NCBI GenBank assembly: GCA_947561585.1
Contig: CANNZV010000917.1
Coordinates: 1 to 64,000, forward strand
Length of the DNA: 64,000 nucleotides
Source of the DNA: Caprella mutica
Lineage: Eukaryota; Arthropoda; Malacostraca; Amphipoda; Caprellidae
Direction: 5' to 3'
Part shown: positions 33,459 through 56,459 of the stretch, one piece after another
Layout: each line of letters opens with the position of its first letter
Position numbering within the stretch: the stretch's first letter is position 1
The notes under the pieces: generated by a model
The model's input: the letters and a program-made list of their open reading frames with translations, nothing else
Told to the model about the DNA's origin: nothing
Database searches by the model: none
Position numbers and translations under genes: made by a program

Positions 33459-35572
33459 TCGTTCAAATAATAACCTTGTCTTCCTTATTGAGATGCCTTC
33501 ACTCTCTCTTTGCTTATAATTCCAATTAAAAATGTCAGATTGTCGATAGTGAAATTTCTTGGCTTAATTCACACTAGGTTTAAATTATTAGAAACATATC
33601 CTATATAATGTACAGGTGATATCATTCAATAGTTTGATATAATTTAAAGCAAGGTTATATTTCTGATATATATATTCCATATAATGTATTATATTTATAA
33701 TTACCTATTTATTAACAGAATATATTATATATAAGTAGAATGAGAGTAAAAAGGCTTTTAATGCTAGTCCATTTAAATAACTAATCTTTTCAGTATAAGT
33801 TAATCAAATAATATTTAGTAAATACCGATCATGTTAAATTCACACCATACCGCCATTTCTAGTGAGATGTTAAATAATATCTGTGGTGTATAGGAACAAT
33901 GTTAGAGTGTTGATATTTTGAACGCCACACATCTCCATGCATACGAGATGAAATTAAGATTTTAATTCAAATGAGAATTAAAAAATGCATGGGTTAGGCT
34001 CAAGTTCTTCATTTTCACCCCAAGCAAACTTGCAAATAGGTTACAAAAGATATTCCCTATTAACTTATCTACATTGTGACACGTTTCAAAAGTTCCATTT
34101 CCTCATTTCCCAGGTAACCATTCATGAAAAAGTACCAATTGCATTAAATATGGTAAGTGTTTAAGCATCCGGTAGGTAGGTACCTTGCCACCCTTCGACT
34201 CAATAGAGCGATATATAGTGTCACCCCAATTTACTAATCCCCTCCATCAAATTGTCATGCTCTTCTAATTGAATAATTCGAGAGCAACTGCTTCGAATTT
34301 ATTGGTGCAATTGCATCTAGCATTTTAATGGATTGTTAGAAACTGTTAGCGAGTACAATGATAGAGGTGGAATTGTTAGGGTACATTGTTAGTTGTACAC
34401 CTGTAAGTGTACATTGTACTCTTGTAAGTGTAAATTGTACACCTGTTAGAGTACAATGACTCAGCGTTTATACACAGATTTTCTTCACAGTTAATTATAA
34501 AATGACTTTATTTGAAGTATAGCAACATTCATATGGAATAAGTACAAAGAAATTGAGTGCATTTTATCTTAGTTAAAGCACTCGTGTGTGAGGACTAACA
34601 GCATTCTGTGAGTACACTTTAAATGTGCACACACTTTAGTACACTGTTAATGTGTACTGTGCTAAAAGGTACAGTGTATAGTACACTGTTAATATGTGCT
34701 CTATTAAAATGTTTAGCACACTTTAAATTATCACCCAATAAAAACATAAAAGTTACATAAGAAAATGAAGCATGTAACATGAATTCGAATTTTCAAAATT
34801 AAATTAATAAATAGCTTCGAACTTAGCGTCTACTGATGACAAACGCGAATGGTACCTAGCAAAATATTGAATATCTTACTATTTAAGTTATAACTTTTAA
34901 TAAAAGATAAAAGAGAGAAGTTTCAGTCGGAAATATTAACTTTGTAATTAATATGAAAAGATTGAATTTTCTTTACAGGTTTGCACCTTTAAAATGAGAG
35001 TAGCTCAAGATACTATAATAAGGAAGACATAGGGACATAGTAACGTACCTTCTAGGTGTATGTTCCTAGGTATGGTGGGCGTAGATCAGACTACGCCTCT
35101 CTAGGCACTATGAGTAAGGGGTACAAACCCACCTAGTGAGGAGTCACGCCAAAAGAGTCTCTATGTAACAGAGTCATTGGAGTCACCTAAACAATAAGAG
35201 TCTGGAGTCACTATACATTGCTATAGCTCATGCCTCTAGATACTATAACAACACTCCTGATTGTTTGCATTTCAACACTTATAGTGATAAGGACTGCTAG
35301 TGAATTTGAGAAATTTTTACCTTTTAATTTTATGACTCGACACATGGTAGCTTTTCTGCATACATATGGTGTAAGCCGATAAAATAATTGAACGAACCAA
35401 CATAATTCATTCCTTTTTACAAAAAGAAAGCTAGTGTTGAATATAAACCTTAAATTAACAGAAAAAATATTAGGAAAGTTTGGATTTAATATTCAATAAC
35501 AAATAACTCCTTCATAAGATATTAAAATGTAAATGCTATAACCTTAGACATAAATGTGGTAACAGTTAAAAC
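33459..35572. other. no gene; loose GTACA repeats at 34370-34730
   Basis: AT-rich sequence. 34370-34460 has diverged GTACA-TTGTA-CACCTGT repeats, and 34600-34730 has GTACACTGTTAATGTG-like repeats. A hairpin GGCGTAG-ATCAGA-CTACGCC lies at about 35078-35098. Confidence 0.45.
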
Positions 35573-36260
35573 AAGTCACTGTCACAGTTTCTAAGTCACT
35601 GTCACAGTTTCTAAGTCACTGTCACAGTTTCTAAGTCACTGTCACAGTTTCTAAGTCACTGTCACAGTTTCTAAGTCATTGTCACAGTTTCTAAGTCACT
35701 GTCACAGTTTCTAAGTCACTGTCACAGTTTCTAAGTCATTGTCACAGTTTCTAAGTCACTGTCACAGTTTCTAAGTCACTGTCACAGTTTCTAAGTCATT
35801 GTCACAGTTTCTAAGTCACTGTCACAGTTTCTAAGTCACTGTCACAGTTTCTAAGTCATTGTCACAGTTTCTAAGTCACTGTCACAGTTTCTAAGTCACA
35901 GTCACAGTTTATAAGTCACTGTCACAGTTTATAAGTCACAGTCACAGTTTCTAAGTCACTGTCACAGTTTATAAGTCACTGTCACAGTTTATAAGTCACT
36001 GTCACAGTTTATAAGTCACTGTCACAGTTTCTAAGTCACTGTCACAGTTTCTAAGTCACTGTCACAGTTTATAAGGCACTGTCACAGTTTCTAAGTCACT
36101 GTCACAGTTTCTAAGTCACAGTCACAGTTTATAAGTCACTGTCACAGTTTATAAGTCACTGTCACAGTTTATAAGTCACTGTCACAGTTTATAAGTCACT
36201 GTCACAGTGTCTAGGTCACTGTCACAGTACCTAAGTCACTGTCACAGTTTCTTAGTCACT
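35573..36260. repeat. 20 bp minisatellite, about 34 copies
   Basis: The unit AAGTCACTGTCACAGTTTCT has variants CATT, CACA and TTTATA arranged in local patterns. Each unit holds the inverted pair CACTGTCACAGT. Confidence 0.95.
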
Positions 36261-36261
36261 G

Positions 36262-36590
36262 TTATAGTCACTGTTACAGTTCAAGTCACTGTTACAGTTC
36301 AAGTCACTGTTACAGTTCAAGTCACTGTTACAGTTCAAGTCACTGTTACAGTTCAAGTCACTGTTACAGTTCAAGTCACTGTTACAGTTCAAGTCACTGT
36401 TACAGTTCAAGTCCCTATTACAGTTCAAGTTACTGTTACAGTTACAGTCACTGTCACAGTTTCTTAGTCACTGTTACAGTTCAAGTCACTGTTATAGTCA
36501 CTGTTACAGTTACAGTCACTGTCACAGTTTCTAAGTCACTGTAACAGACACTGTTCCAGTTACAGTCACTGTTACTGTTTCTAAGTCTCA
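36262..36590. repeat. 18 bp derivative array plus degenerate tail
   Basis: AAGTCACTGTTACAGTTC is repeated about nine times up to 36440, then irregular CACTGTTACAGT words. It continues from the 20 bp array by loss of two bases per unit. Confidence 0.9.
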
Positions 36591-36599
36591 CGCCTACGC

Positions 36600-39275
36600 A
36601 CTGTCTGGCTGTGACCTCATTGTGATGTCACTGCAGTGATGCTTTCATTTCTCTACCTTGTTATAAATTGCTGAGGAGAATATCCTTTAAAGTACATTAA
36701 ATTGTGCTACATTTCGCAGGTAAACTTTCGAATATACCTAGTGAAATAGAGTACGTTATATTAAATATAATTGAAAAGTTGATTTTTTTAATATATTGAA
36801 TGTATAATAGTTTTATAAATTAATATTGCATAACTCAACTAATTTAGTTTGTTTATATATCTACCATATCATATTTCTAAATCATACGTAAATATTTACT
36901 GGTAATTCTTATATAGATTTATGGGATAGATTTATTAGAGAAAGTTACGATAAAATCAACCTGTGTCTTATACTACTTAATCATTTAATTAATAAGTAGA
37001 TAGTTCTAAACTTTTCATGGATAAACGTTACAGCGAAGTACTAAAATGTTTGTCTGAAGTCTTACACCGATAGATCGTTATTTACGATAAGATCGGTAGC
37101 GTAGTCCTATATATGGAAGTTAATAATGGAACACAGGAAAAGGTCAGCACTATAGATGCTATATTGCCTCAATGTATATACTGTATAAGTGCTAAAGCTT
37201 TTTCTCAATTAAGAATAATGATAATATTTACTGTGAAATATAATAGAGAGTAAGAAACAAAACCTATGTGCTAGGGATACTTTCAGGCAAAATAGATACA
37301 TAGGTTAAAATAAGAAAGTAAATTGCATCCGAATAAATTATTATGACTAAATTTACAATTATGTGCACAATTCACTCTTATTGGAAACAGAAAATCTATC
37401 AAATGTAAATAAAAATATCTAACATTATAGTTTAAATGCATCAATTAAACGAAACACATTAATCAAAATACTCAATTAAACACTATTTAAATATCCATAG
37501 TTTTCTTTTCAGCATATCATCATGTGGGTAGTCTTCAATCAATAAGTTATTACATTGAGTCCGAGGGATATAATGTACATATATTTACACCCACATCACT
37601 CATAGCGAATAATATTGTATATTGGGTAATATGTTGCCATTTAGATACTCTAGAAAATAAAGGAATTGATTGATTTAAAATTAATCAGTAATTGAAATTC
37701 TAATTGAGATATGAATCATAACAATTTGTTTAATGAGAAACTTTCTCAATTACGAGTTATTCATCGTATTTAAATAATTTCCTCTCTATAAAATAGTCAC
37801 AAATAAAAAACATCAATTTTTTCCACTTGAAAATATGGAAAGAAAATAGTAACCAAATATGGTCCCTGACTATAAGGGAGGGGGCTACCAGAGGGGTGGT
37901 CACCCCCTCCCCCTCCAAGGGGATGCAAACACTAACAATCTTACAATTTATCATCCATTGTCATGTCTGTCCATACCTCACATGTAAGACGTCATGTTCA
38001 TTTACATGCTAATATACATGTACATCTTATTCATTTACATGAACGTCATTTAATTTACATGTACATTATGTTTTTTAACATGTACCTTTTCATCTTTCTT
38101 TTGTACTTACGGTTGAGTTACCAATTACTTTACTGTGCTTCGAAACACAATTAGGGAATTAAATAGAAATATTTTATTTCTTGACAGTTGGACATTAATT
38201 TCCTACTCTGTGGAGCAAAAACTAAATTACTCCGATATTGTTATATCTAAATAGCTATTAATTAACTGTTATTTCTTTCTAATCCTTATACAAGTTGTTT
38301 ATCAGGCATTAATTTTTAATATATACAAAAATATGTTTTGCAACATTTATATAAAGAGATATCAGAGTGTATCTCGACTGTTATATCAAACAATGTATGG
38401 GATAATTATGTAAAAATAAAACAAAAAAGAAAGTTGCTACTGACGCATTGGCGTCGTGTTTTGTTTTTCGTGAGTGTTATTATCTACAGTGACACCAAGT
38501 GACACCAGGCGTGACGGTAACACCAAATTGTTATGTTATTTCCTATGGCCCAATAAGGTGGAAAGGTAAGTACGAACAAAATAGCCACTGGTGAAAAGGT
38601 AGAGAGAAAATAATTCAATGTTGTTTATGTAGGCACTGCCTATCATTTGAAACTATAGTTATTAATGGCTGTGGGATATAATTATTGATTACAATTTAAT
38701 CAAATTGTTGAAATCATTACAGGTATTCTTTTTATATATTTGTTTATATTACTTAGGAAGTACTGATCAGACTTTAAATAAGCTTTAATTGTTTAAATAC
38801 ATATTTTTGAGTTATAGTATGATACATGGAGTGATAGAATGTGAAAATATATCAACAGCTGAATGGAAATACAGTGGATTGAATATGATTAAATTTTTAT
38901 ATTGAAATGGTATGTGAATTTTGCCGTTTAACTTATTTTCATTATAATGTTTTAATTAAGGTTAAAATTCAATTCATATGACAATACGCATAGTCAATAA
39001 ATAAATAAACTCCACAATTTCTTTATAATTGATTATAAAGAGTGCAATTCCAATCAAAAGAATATATCCAAATCACCAAAGATATCGTGACAAATTCTTT
39101 ATTTTATGAATACCATTTTGAGTCATGGCGATATATCAGTGATTTGTGCCATTCATAAAATATCGCGATTACGTGACTAACAGGGAGGTGTGAAAATGAA
39201 TCGGGCGACAAGAGGCTGGATGAACTTTGAAGAAAAACACGTAAAGCTACACACCGGATGTACGCTCTGACGATT
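36600..39275. other. no gene recognised
   Basis: AT-rich, 2.7 kb. Minor items: a hairpin near 37073-37109 (ACCGATAGATCGTTATTTAC with TAAGATCGGT), a GC-rich 60 bp piece at 37870-37930, and inverted TTTATGAAT/ATTCATAAA blocks at 39080-39175. No credible coding frame. Confidence 0.45.
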
Positions 39276-39475
39276 GCGGGGAAAGAGATAGAAGAGAGAA
39301 GAGATAGAAGAGAGAAGAGATAGAAGAGAGAAGAGATATAAGAGAGAAAAGATAGAGGAGAGAATAGAGAGAAGAGATAGAGAAGAGATAGAGGAGAGAA
39401 TAGAGAGAAGAGATAGAGGAGAGAATAGAGAGAAGAGATAGAGGAGAGAATAGAGAGAAGAGATAGAGATATGGA
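39276..39475. repeat. GA-rich low-complexity tract
   Basis: AGAGAAGAGATAGA-type words occur over 200 bp. The open frame on the minus strand (S-L-L-Y-L-F-S repeats) is a product of composition. Confidence 0.9.
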
Positions 39476-39779
39476 TTAGGTTTATGATAATGAAGAATAT
39501 TATAATTTACTCTTTGCATCATAATAAAATGATAATGAATAACCTGAAAATTGATTCCACACCAGTTGTAGATATTATGATAGTAAAATTTTTCATTTTT
39601 TTTTTCAAAGATAAACGGTAAGAAGTGAATTAGCCTCAACTTATGATGTTTCCAATCTCTCATATCCATTTAATAATGGTTTACAATATGTAAAGGTGAA
39701 CTAGTTGTTAACCAGTACAAAATGTACTGATATCAGTCCAATATTGTCTATTATTTCATAATCACCTTATGGGGCATCT

Positions 39780-39935
39780 AACCCCCCCCCCCCCCCACCT
39801 CTTATCTTTACTAGTTTACTCATCACAACTAGTGTGTGGGAGGTGCTTATGGACAAGTTACTAGTATTGTAACTAGTATGACTATTGCAACTAGTATGAC
39901 TATTGTAACTAGTGTGACTATTGTAACTAGTATAG
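39780..39935. repeat. poly-C run and 18 bp ACTAGTATGACTATT repeat
   Basis: An 18-base C run at 39780 is followed by five diverged copies of GTAACTAGTATGACTATT. Confidence 0.85.
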
Positions 39936-40447
39936 TGTACTGTACACAATTAGTTGTTAACTGTTCACACGTAACTGTTCTAACTTTTTCATTCCAAAAC
40001 ATACTCTCCATCTCACCATTTCAAATTACTACATCTTTTCTGAATAGATTTCGACTAAGTGGAGAGAGTGATCCTGAGCTATTCTGAAAATAAACATCAA
40101 AAGATGATCTTTTTCTTTAATTATATTATTATTATGAAGGAAGTAAGCACGTATATAATTATACGATATTTTATAAATATATATTTTTTACAATTCTATG
40201 ATTAAATAAACCTAAATATTGGGCCTATATTGGTCAACTTTTATTTATTAGAAATGATTATAGATTTATTTATTTAGCATTCTATTTTATATTTAGGCTA
40301 CTGATTAACAGATTATCTAGGATAGGAAATAAAGTAACCAGACACCAACAAAAAACAGAACACAGTCACTACTAAAGAGACAGAAAACACACGAGAAATC
40401 GTTATAAGAAACAGAAAAAGGACACCTATCGAACAGGGGGAAACTTC

Positions 40448-40690
40448 TAACAGACTGTACACACCTCTAACAGACTGTACACACCTCTAACAGACAGTAT
40501 ACACCTCTAACAGACTGTATACACCTCTAACAGACTGTACACACCTCTAACAGACCGTACACACCTCTAACAGACTGTACACACCTCTAACAGACTGTAC
40601 ACACCTCTAACAGACTGTATTCACCTCTAACAGACTGTACACACCTCTAACAGACTGTACACACCTCTAACAGACTGTATACACCTCTAA
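40448..40690. repeat. 20 bp minisatellite, 12 copies
   Basis: The unit is ACACACCTCTAACAGACTGT with rare substitutions. Confidence 0.95.
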
Positions 40691-40699
40691 CACACGGTT

Positions 40700-42135
40700 A
40701 CTCTAACACGGTGGTTCTTTCTCTCCGGGGGCGGTAGGTTGGTTCCAGTTTGTCCCAGTGACTCATCCTCTTCTCCCACATCTCACTTGTTGTCTCCTAA
40801 CCTGCTGATGCCTACCTGTAGGTGGCTACTAAATTGCAATATTCTAATTATACAGTTAACTGAAATCAATTGGAGTACTTATTTAAATAGTGATAATATA
40901 AAAAAATTTGGGATATAGAGATTTAAGATTTTCATAGTTAGAACATATGCCAATAATTTACTTCAAGATTCTCTCTTATATAATATATATATTATACATG
41001 AAGAATAGATAAGAATTTGGAAAAGAAAATAAACCGTAAAATTAGTTGTATGGCAACAGATGTAATTTTTTTAAATTTATAAACGATAATTTATGAAAAT
41101 TTGAAAAAAATAGAATTTATGTAAATATATAAAAGATAATTAATAATAATTTATATAAGATAATTTATTAAAATAAAAATATATGTTATGAAAATTTATG
41201 ATAGAATATATAATTTATGAAACTTATTTATTCTAATTTAATGAAATTTATAAAAGTAGGAAATACACAATAATATTTTTGCCGATTTAGAGAGAATGAA
41301 GTAAAATAAAGAGAGTAACAAGCACCCTGCCTATGATGCTAATGAATTCAATCAACTTTATGGAGTTAGAAGCTATGCAGGCAATAAAATCTTTGCATTA
41401 TTTACCTCTGTGTATGATTCCTAGATAACAATACACGTTATTAGAAGTTTAGATGAATAATTTGTATCTGATTATTATTTCACTATTTTATGGTACAACT
41501 GATTGAAAGTATTTTGAATATTTAAATAAATTAGCTAATGCACTTTAATTGAACATAAGTAATTGTTGTATTCTTTACAATACTTTATTTCAATGTAATA
41601 TAAATGTAGCCTCAAATTAGTATACAAATTTTCATCGGATTAATAATAATTAAGGTATATATGTCTAATTTTAGCTTTATGATGATATTAGTTACAGTAC
41701 ACATCTAACTAACAATGGTAATAGTAATGATAATGAGGGTGAGACATCCTACGTTAGAGTCTGGCAAAGCATTCCTCTCACTATCCCCTTAATATCCTCT
41801 CTCACTCCTCTCTATCCTATCCCTCTCCTCTCTATATCCTCTCCAATCACCTGTGGTTGTCCCTAGGGTGGCGATGACGTCATTACAAGGTGTGGTTTTT
41901 TCTCGCCTCTCTATTGGTTTCACTCTCCAGACATTTATTTTACCAGTCAATTCTAATATTATTAATGTGCATTAATAATATTTTTCTATCAGTTCAGGTG
42001 AAATGTAATTAATAGTGTCTGTGTACGTAGACTGTGAAGGTACACGTACACGGTACACTGAGGCGTTACTGGGGATGATGAAAAGAAGGTGGGGATGGGG
42101 CCTAGTGGAGTGACAGAGGTACGGTGAAGGTGAGG
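40700..42135. other. no gene recognised
   Basis: Very AT-rich from 40840 to 41700; nothing coding. 41740-41860 has a CTCTCTATCC-rich piece. Confidence 0.45.
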
Positions 42136-43468
42136 AATGAAGGCAATGATTATAATGAAGGCAGTGAATATAATGAAGGCAGTGAATATAATGAAGGCAG
42201 TGACTATAATGAATGCAGTAACTATAATGAAGGCAGTGACTAGAATGAAGTCAGTAACTATAATGAAGGCAGTGACTATAATAAAGGCAGTAACTATAAT
42301 GAAGGCAGTGACTTTAATGAAGGCAGTAACTATAATGAAGGCAGTGACTATAATGAAGGCAGTAACTATAATGAAGGCAGTGACTATAATGAAGGCAGTA
42401 ACTATAATGAAGGCAGTGACTATAATAAAGGCAGTGACTAGAATGAAGGCAGTGACTTTAATGAAGGCAGTAACTATAATGAAGGCAGTGACTATAATGA
42501 AGGCAGTAACTATAATGAAGGCAGTGACTATAATGAAGGCAGTAACTATAATGAAGGCAGTGACTAGAATGAAGGCAGTGACTAGAATGAAGGCAGTGAC
42601 TATAATGAAGGCAGTAACTATAATGAAGGCAGTAATTATAATGAAGGCAGTGATTATAATGAAGGCAGTGATTATAATGAAGGCAGTGACTATAATGAAG
42701 GCAGTGACTATAATGAAGGCAGTGACTATAATGAAGGCAGTGACTATAATGAAGGCAGTAACTATAATGAAGGCAGTAATTATAATGAAGGCAGTGATTA
42801 TAATGAAGGCAGTGATTATAATGAAGGCAGTGACTATAATGAAGGCAGTGACTATAATGAAGGTAGTGATTATAATGAAGGCAGTGACTATAATAAAGGC
42901 AGTGACTATAATGAAGGCAGTGATTATAATGAAGGCAGTGACTAGAATGAAGGCAGTGACTAGAATGAAGGCAGTGATTATAATGAAGGCAGTGACTAGA
43001 ATGAAGGTAGTGACTATTATGAAGGCAGTGATTATAATGAAGGCAGTGACTAGAATGAAGGCAGTGACTATAATGAAGGCAGTGATTATAATGAAGGCAG
43101 TGACTAGAATGAAGGCAGTGACTATTATGAAGGCAGTGATTATAATGAAGGCAGTGACTAGAATGAAGGCAGTGATTATAATGAAGGCAGTGAATTATAA
43201 TGAAGGCAGTGACTAGAATGAAGGCAGTGACTATAATGAAGGCAGTGATTATAATGAAGGCAGTGACTATAATGAAGGCAGTGATTATAATGAAGGCAGT
43301 GACTAGAATGAAGGCAGTGACTAGAATGAAGGCAGTGACTACAATGAAGGCAGTAACTTTAATGAAGGCAGTGATTATAATGAAGGCAGTGACTAGAATG
43401 AAGGCAGGGATTATAATGAAGGCAGTGACTAGAATGAAGGCAGTGACTAGAATGAAGACAGTGTTTAT
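42136..43468. repeat. 18 bp minisatellite, about 74 copies
   Basis: The unit is TATAATGAAGGCAGTGAC. Because 18 is a multiple of three, one frame stays open for 359 codons (hexapeptide I-M-K-A-V-T) and again for 93. Substitutions (GAC/AAC/GAT; TATA/TAGA/TTTA) cluster into runs. It lies about 600 bp upstream of the beta-tubulin start codon. It is not taken as a gene. Confidence 0.95.
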
Positions 43469-43879
43469 TTTTAACTCCTAATATTTTAAGTGAATAAATT
43501 TGTGTTATATAATTGAAGCAGGTTGGATACAATTTAAAATATTTGAAACTAATTAAGAGTTTTTCATTAAATAGATTTCAGATCTACATAAATATGTGCA
43601 GTTTATTCAGTTTTTTAATTACCTACAATTACTGAGATGAAATTAGCATAAGGGATAGTAATTATTATTGTATGTAGGTTGATTTAAACTTTATGTCACA
43701 AAACTGTCTCAATCTCAATTACTTGTCATAATAATTAAGGAGAAAAATGTAAACATTTATTAAATTACTAATCATTAGAAAGAAAATCATAGAATTATAG
43801 CTGTTTATGTCTTAAAATAACAATGCTAATCCTGATAGATACATTAAATAGCATCCACGCGTAAGTTAAAAGGCTTTAA

Positions 43880-44067
43880 TAGTGTCTGTACCTCTGTCCT
43901 TCCACTTGTTCTAACTCCATATCACTATAGTGAGGTCTGACCCGTGGGCCGAGACACCAACAAAAAGGAGTGGTGTGCCGGCAGAGTGATCAGTTGCAAG
44001 CTGAGGGTCGTGCTCAACAGTCCTATTTTAGCTCTCTTAGTTCAGACAGTTACAAACAAAATACACA
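43880..44067 (+). promoter_or_regulatory. beta-tubulin 5' UTR and promoter region
   Basis: The stretch before the start codon is richer in G and C than its surroundings. No clear TATA box sits at the usual distance. The start codon context ACACAATGA has A at -3, favourable for translation. The transcription start was not determined. Confidence 0.4.
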
Positions 44068-53740
<9,673 letters not shown>

Positions 53741-54240
53741 ATTCCTTCTTTTGTTCCAATTAATATTCTATACGTGAATGAATTGTCAATTATGTGTGAT
53801 ATAATTTCACTCAAATTTCATGAAAATAATGTTACCATGATTTACTAAATTGTAGTAAATTAATTGACTTCATTCCATTCCTAAAAAAACGTCGAATTTC
53901 ATGCTTACTAATTTATTTTACTCTTAATTTAATATACGCAGTTTATTTTTTATAGATTTCTATTTCTCATGGTTAATATATCTTTGTCCTTTTCTCTTTA
54001 TCTTTTTGAAACGATCTTCATCTTCAAAATCCCTCTTTTCTAATGCTTTAATTGTTTTGTATGCTCTAGACTATTAATGATATATATTTGTAAACAAGTC
54101 GAGTGTTCCTGTGCAATTCGTATTATTTAATAAGTCTACTTCACATTATAGCAGCTTAGATTTAATATCTGATAAAAAATATTCTTTTGACACTTACATA
54201 AGAATAAAAACTATATTTGTTATATACAAAATAAAGTTGC
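53741..54240 (+). other. beta-tubulin 3' UTR with polyadenylation signals
   Basis: AT-rich. AATAAA occurs at 54203-54208 and 54230-54235, so the mRNA probably ends near 54250. Confidence 0.5.
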
Positions 54241-54546
54241 TTTTACCAAGTCAATTTTGAATTTTCATAACCCTTTCAAAAAAAATATCTTGAATTCAAT
54301 GTCTGATTAAAATTGGAAATCTTAAACAATTACTGAATTATTTGAAGTTTTTTAAATGGATATCTTCATTAGTGGCACATTTTAACTGTTATCGAAAAAC
54401 GGGGTAATAACTAATTAAGCGAAAATAAATTAAAGTTTTTTTAAATATATCAAAATCTTCTGTAAATTATTTAAACACATTCACTGCAAAACTGAGAGCA
54501 CAAGTGTAAAGGCGTTTCTTGGTCTTTTGATTGATTGACCTCTATC

Positions 54547-54732
54547 CATAAAGTATGAGAGTTCAGTACAAAGGATGCCCTTGTCTTTTGCTGGCATGAG
54601 TCATACGAAGCACATGTTAATAACACCTGTCTTCTGTTCCACCAAATAAAAATGAAGAATTAAAGAGACCCAAAGCTAATACTACCACCATATGGGCCAC
54701 TATTCCATAGTTGTAAAAGGCAAGGAGGTATA
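54547..54732. repeat. inverted repeat flanking the tubulin body, right copy
   Basis: Near-identical reverse complement of 46050-46235, placed about 300 bp beyond the probable polyadenylation site. Confidence 0.85.
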
Positions 54733-55189
54733 TTTTAGTAAAATTGAAGAGTTTTCTCTTGAACTGTAAAAAATTGAAATATTAATTCAATCCAATTGTT
54801 TGTGTTTTGAAAGGGTATCAGATAAATTTAGAGAGATGGTTTATTTTGAAATTAAATATATGAATGTAAGTTCATGGAACCACGTGTCAGCAATTTAGGG
54901 CATATTGTTGATTGCAAGGGTCTCCATAGTTAGGTAGATAAAGTAAACACGGAATTAACTATGAAATTCCTCGAAAATGTATCCTAGTCTAGGTAATTTA
55001 TTGGATTAATTAATTATCATGGTAGCTTATTAACTATTTGGGCAGATATCTGTAAAAACTATGTGACTTGTTAAAATATTCTTTAAAATAAAATTGGTGA
55101 GCAATCTTTCAAGATAGTTTTGAAGTTAAAGGCAGTCTTAGTAAATAGTACCGTATTATATAATCACAATATCAATTGAGATGATTTAA

Positions 55190-55540
55190 TATGGGTTTAT
55201 CATGCAATACTAGGTTTGGGTGCAGTGTTATTCCATGATTGAGAAGATTTAGTGAGCACCTGATTTCTTTTGCATCAAAATATTTATCAACTAGTGAAAG
55301 GGGTTATTCGCAAAATCGGGAAAGAATCATTAAGTATTTTTTTTGGTTTGTATGCTAACCAGTTTAAACTTACTACTGATTATAAACCTCTGATCTTAAA
55401 GATGGCATTCCAGTTATTGCTGCAGTTAAAGTACATAGATAGGCGTCATTGCTGTCAGGTTACAATGTGCTGTCAGGTTACAATGATTAGGAGATTAAGT
55501 ATAAGCGATCTGGGCCTCACGGTAATTTTGTCTCAATAGA
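55190..55540 (+). pseudogene. Ty3/gypsy-type RNase H fragment, decayed
   Basis: Broken frames read G-L-G-A-V-L-F-H (near 55213) and, in the 55270-55539 frame, I-G-K-E-S-L-S-I-F-F-G then L-T-T-D-Y-K-P-L. These match in order the G-L-G-A-V-L, E-x-x-A and T-D-H-K-P-L motifs of the RNase H domain of Ty3/gypsy retrotransposons. Stops and the lost His show that it is dead. No LTRs were seen. Confidence 0.6.
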
Positions 55541-55989
55541 CTGTACGGTCTGTACCTACCTACAACAAACTCATTTATTGTAGATGAAAGTTATATTTGA
55601 ACAATGTATTATGAGCAGTTGGGATCAGACCCCTTTGATCAGACTGTAATTGCTGAAACAATAAAAAGTAATATTATTGTGAGTTTAGTGTAATATTTTG
55701 AAATAAATAGGTAGACTGTAAGGTTAAAACTTGCTTGATTCCAATTAAGAATACACACAGAGAAAAGTTTAGTTGAATCAAATCATATTTGATTTGTTTT
55801 GACTAAATTTTATGGTTTATATGTGCGCCTACCTACGTGGTGAGTTGCAGGTACTATTTAATATGAGTTAAATTGATGTTAGTTAAAACAACACATATGT
55901 GAGTTGATTATTTTTATTTCCCGATGGTCACAACAACTATCTGTGATAGTCAAAACTACTCGTGATGGTTGAACCAATTATATGTAATG

Positions 55990-56455
55990 GTTAAATCAAC
56001 TGCAGAACAAGGTTACATCAACTACTTGTGTATGTTTCTCCAATCACTCCTATGTGTTATACCAACTACTCGTGTAGGTTATACCAACTACTCGTGTAGG
56101 TTATACCAACTGCTTGCGTAGGTTGTACAACTACTCGTGCAGGTTATACCAACTACTCGTGTAGGTTATACTAACTACTCGTGTAGGTTATACTAACTAC
56201 TCGTGCAGGTTATACCAACTACTCGTGTAGGTAACATTAACTACTCGTGTAGGTTATATCAACTATACTCGTGTAAGTTATATCAACTACTCGTGTTGGT
56301 TATATCAACATCTCGTGTTAGTTATATCAACTACTCGTGTTGGTTATATCAACATCTCGTGTTGGTTATATCAACTATACTCGTGTTAGTTATATCAACT
56401 ACTCGTGTTGGTTATATCAACATCTCGTGTTGGTTATATCAACTACTAGTAAACT
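55990..56455. repeat. about 22 bp ACTCGTGTAGGTTATACCA repeat
   Basis: Diverged tandem copies of ACTACTCGTGTAGGTTATAC plus CA, roughly 20 in number, with a second type (ACATCTCGTGTTGGTTATAT) in the right half. Confidence 0.9.
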
Positions 56456-56459
56456 AAGT

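Noticed and set aside
36207..36467. Val-Thr repeat protein
   Set aside because: A translation of the 18 bp array derived from the CACTGTTACAGT repeat.
39247..39669. 140-codon minus-strand ORF with L-Y-L-F-S-I-S-S repeats
   Set aside because: Product of a GA-rich low-complexity tract.
42137..43481. Open frames of 359 and 93 codons encoding I-M-K-A-V-T repeats
   Set aside because: The frame is open only because the minisatellite unit is 18 bp and lacks stops in this frame; there is no flanking coding sequence, splice evidence or family resemblance.
55270..55539. Functional 89-residue protein
   Set aside because: The sequence is a decayed Ty3/gypsy RNase H piece; its upstream part is in another frame and contains stops.
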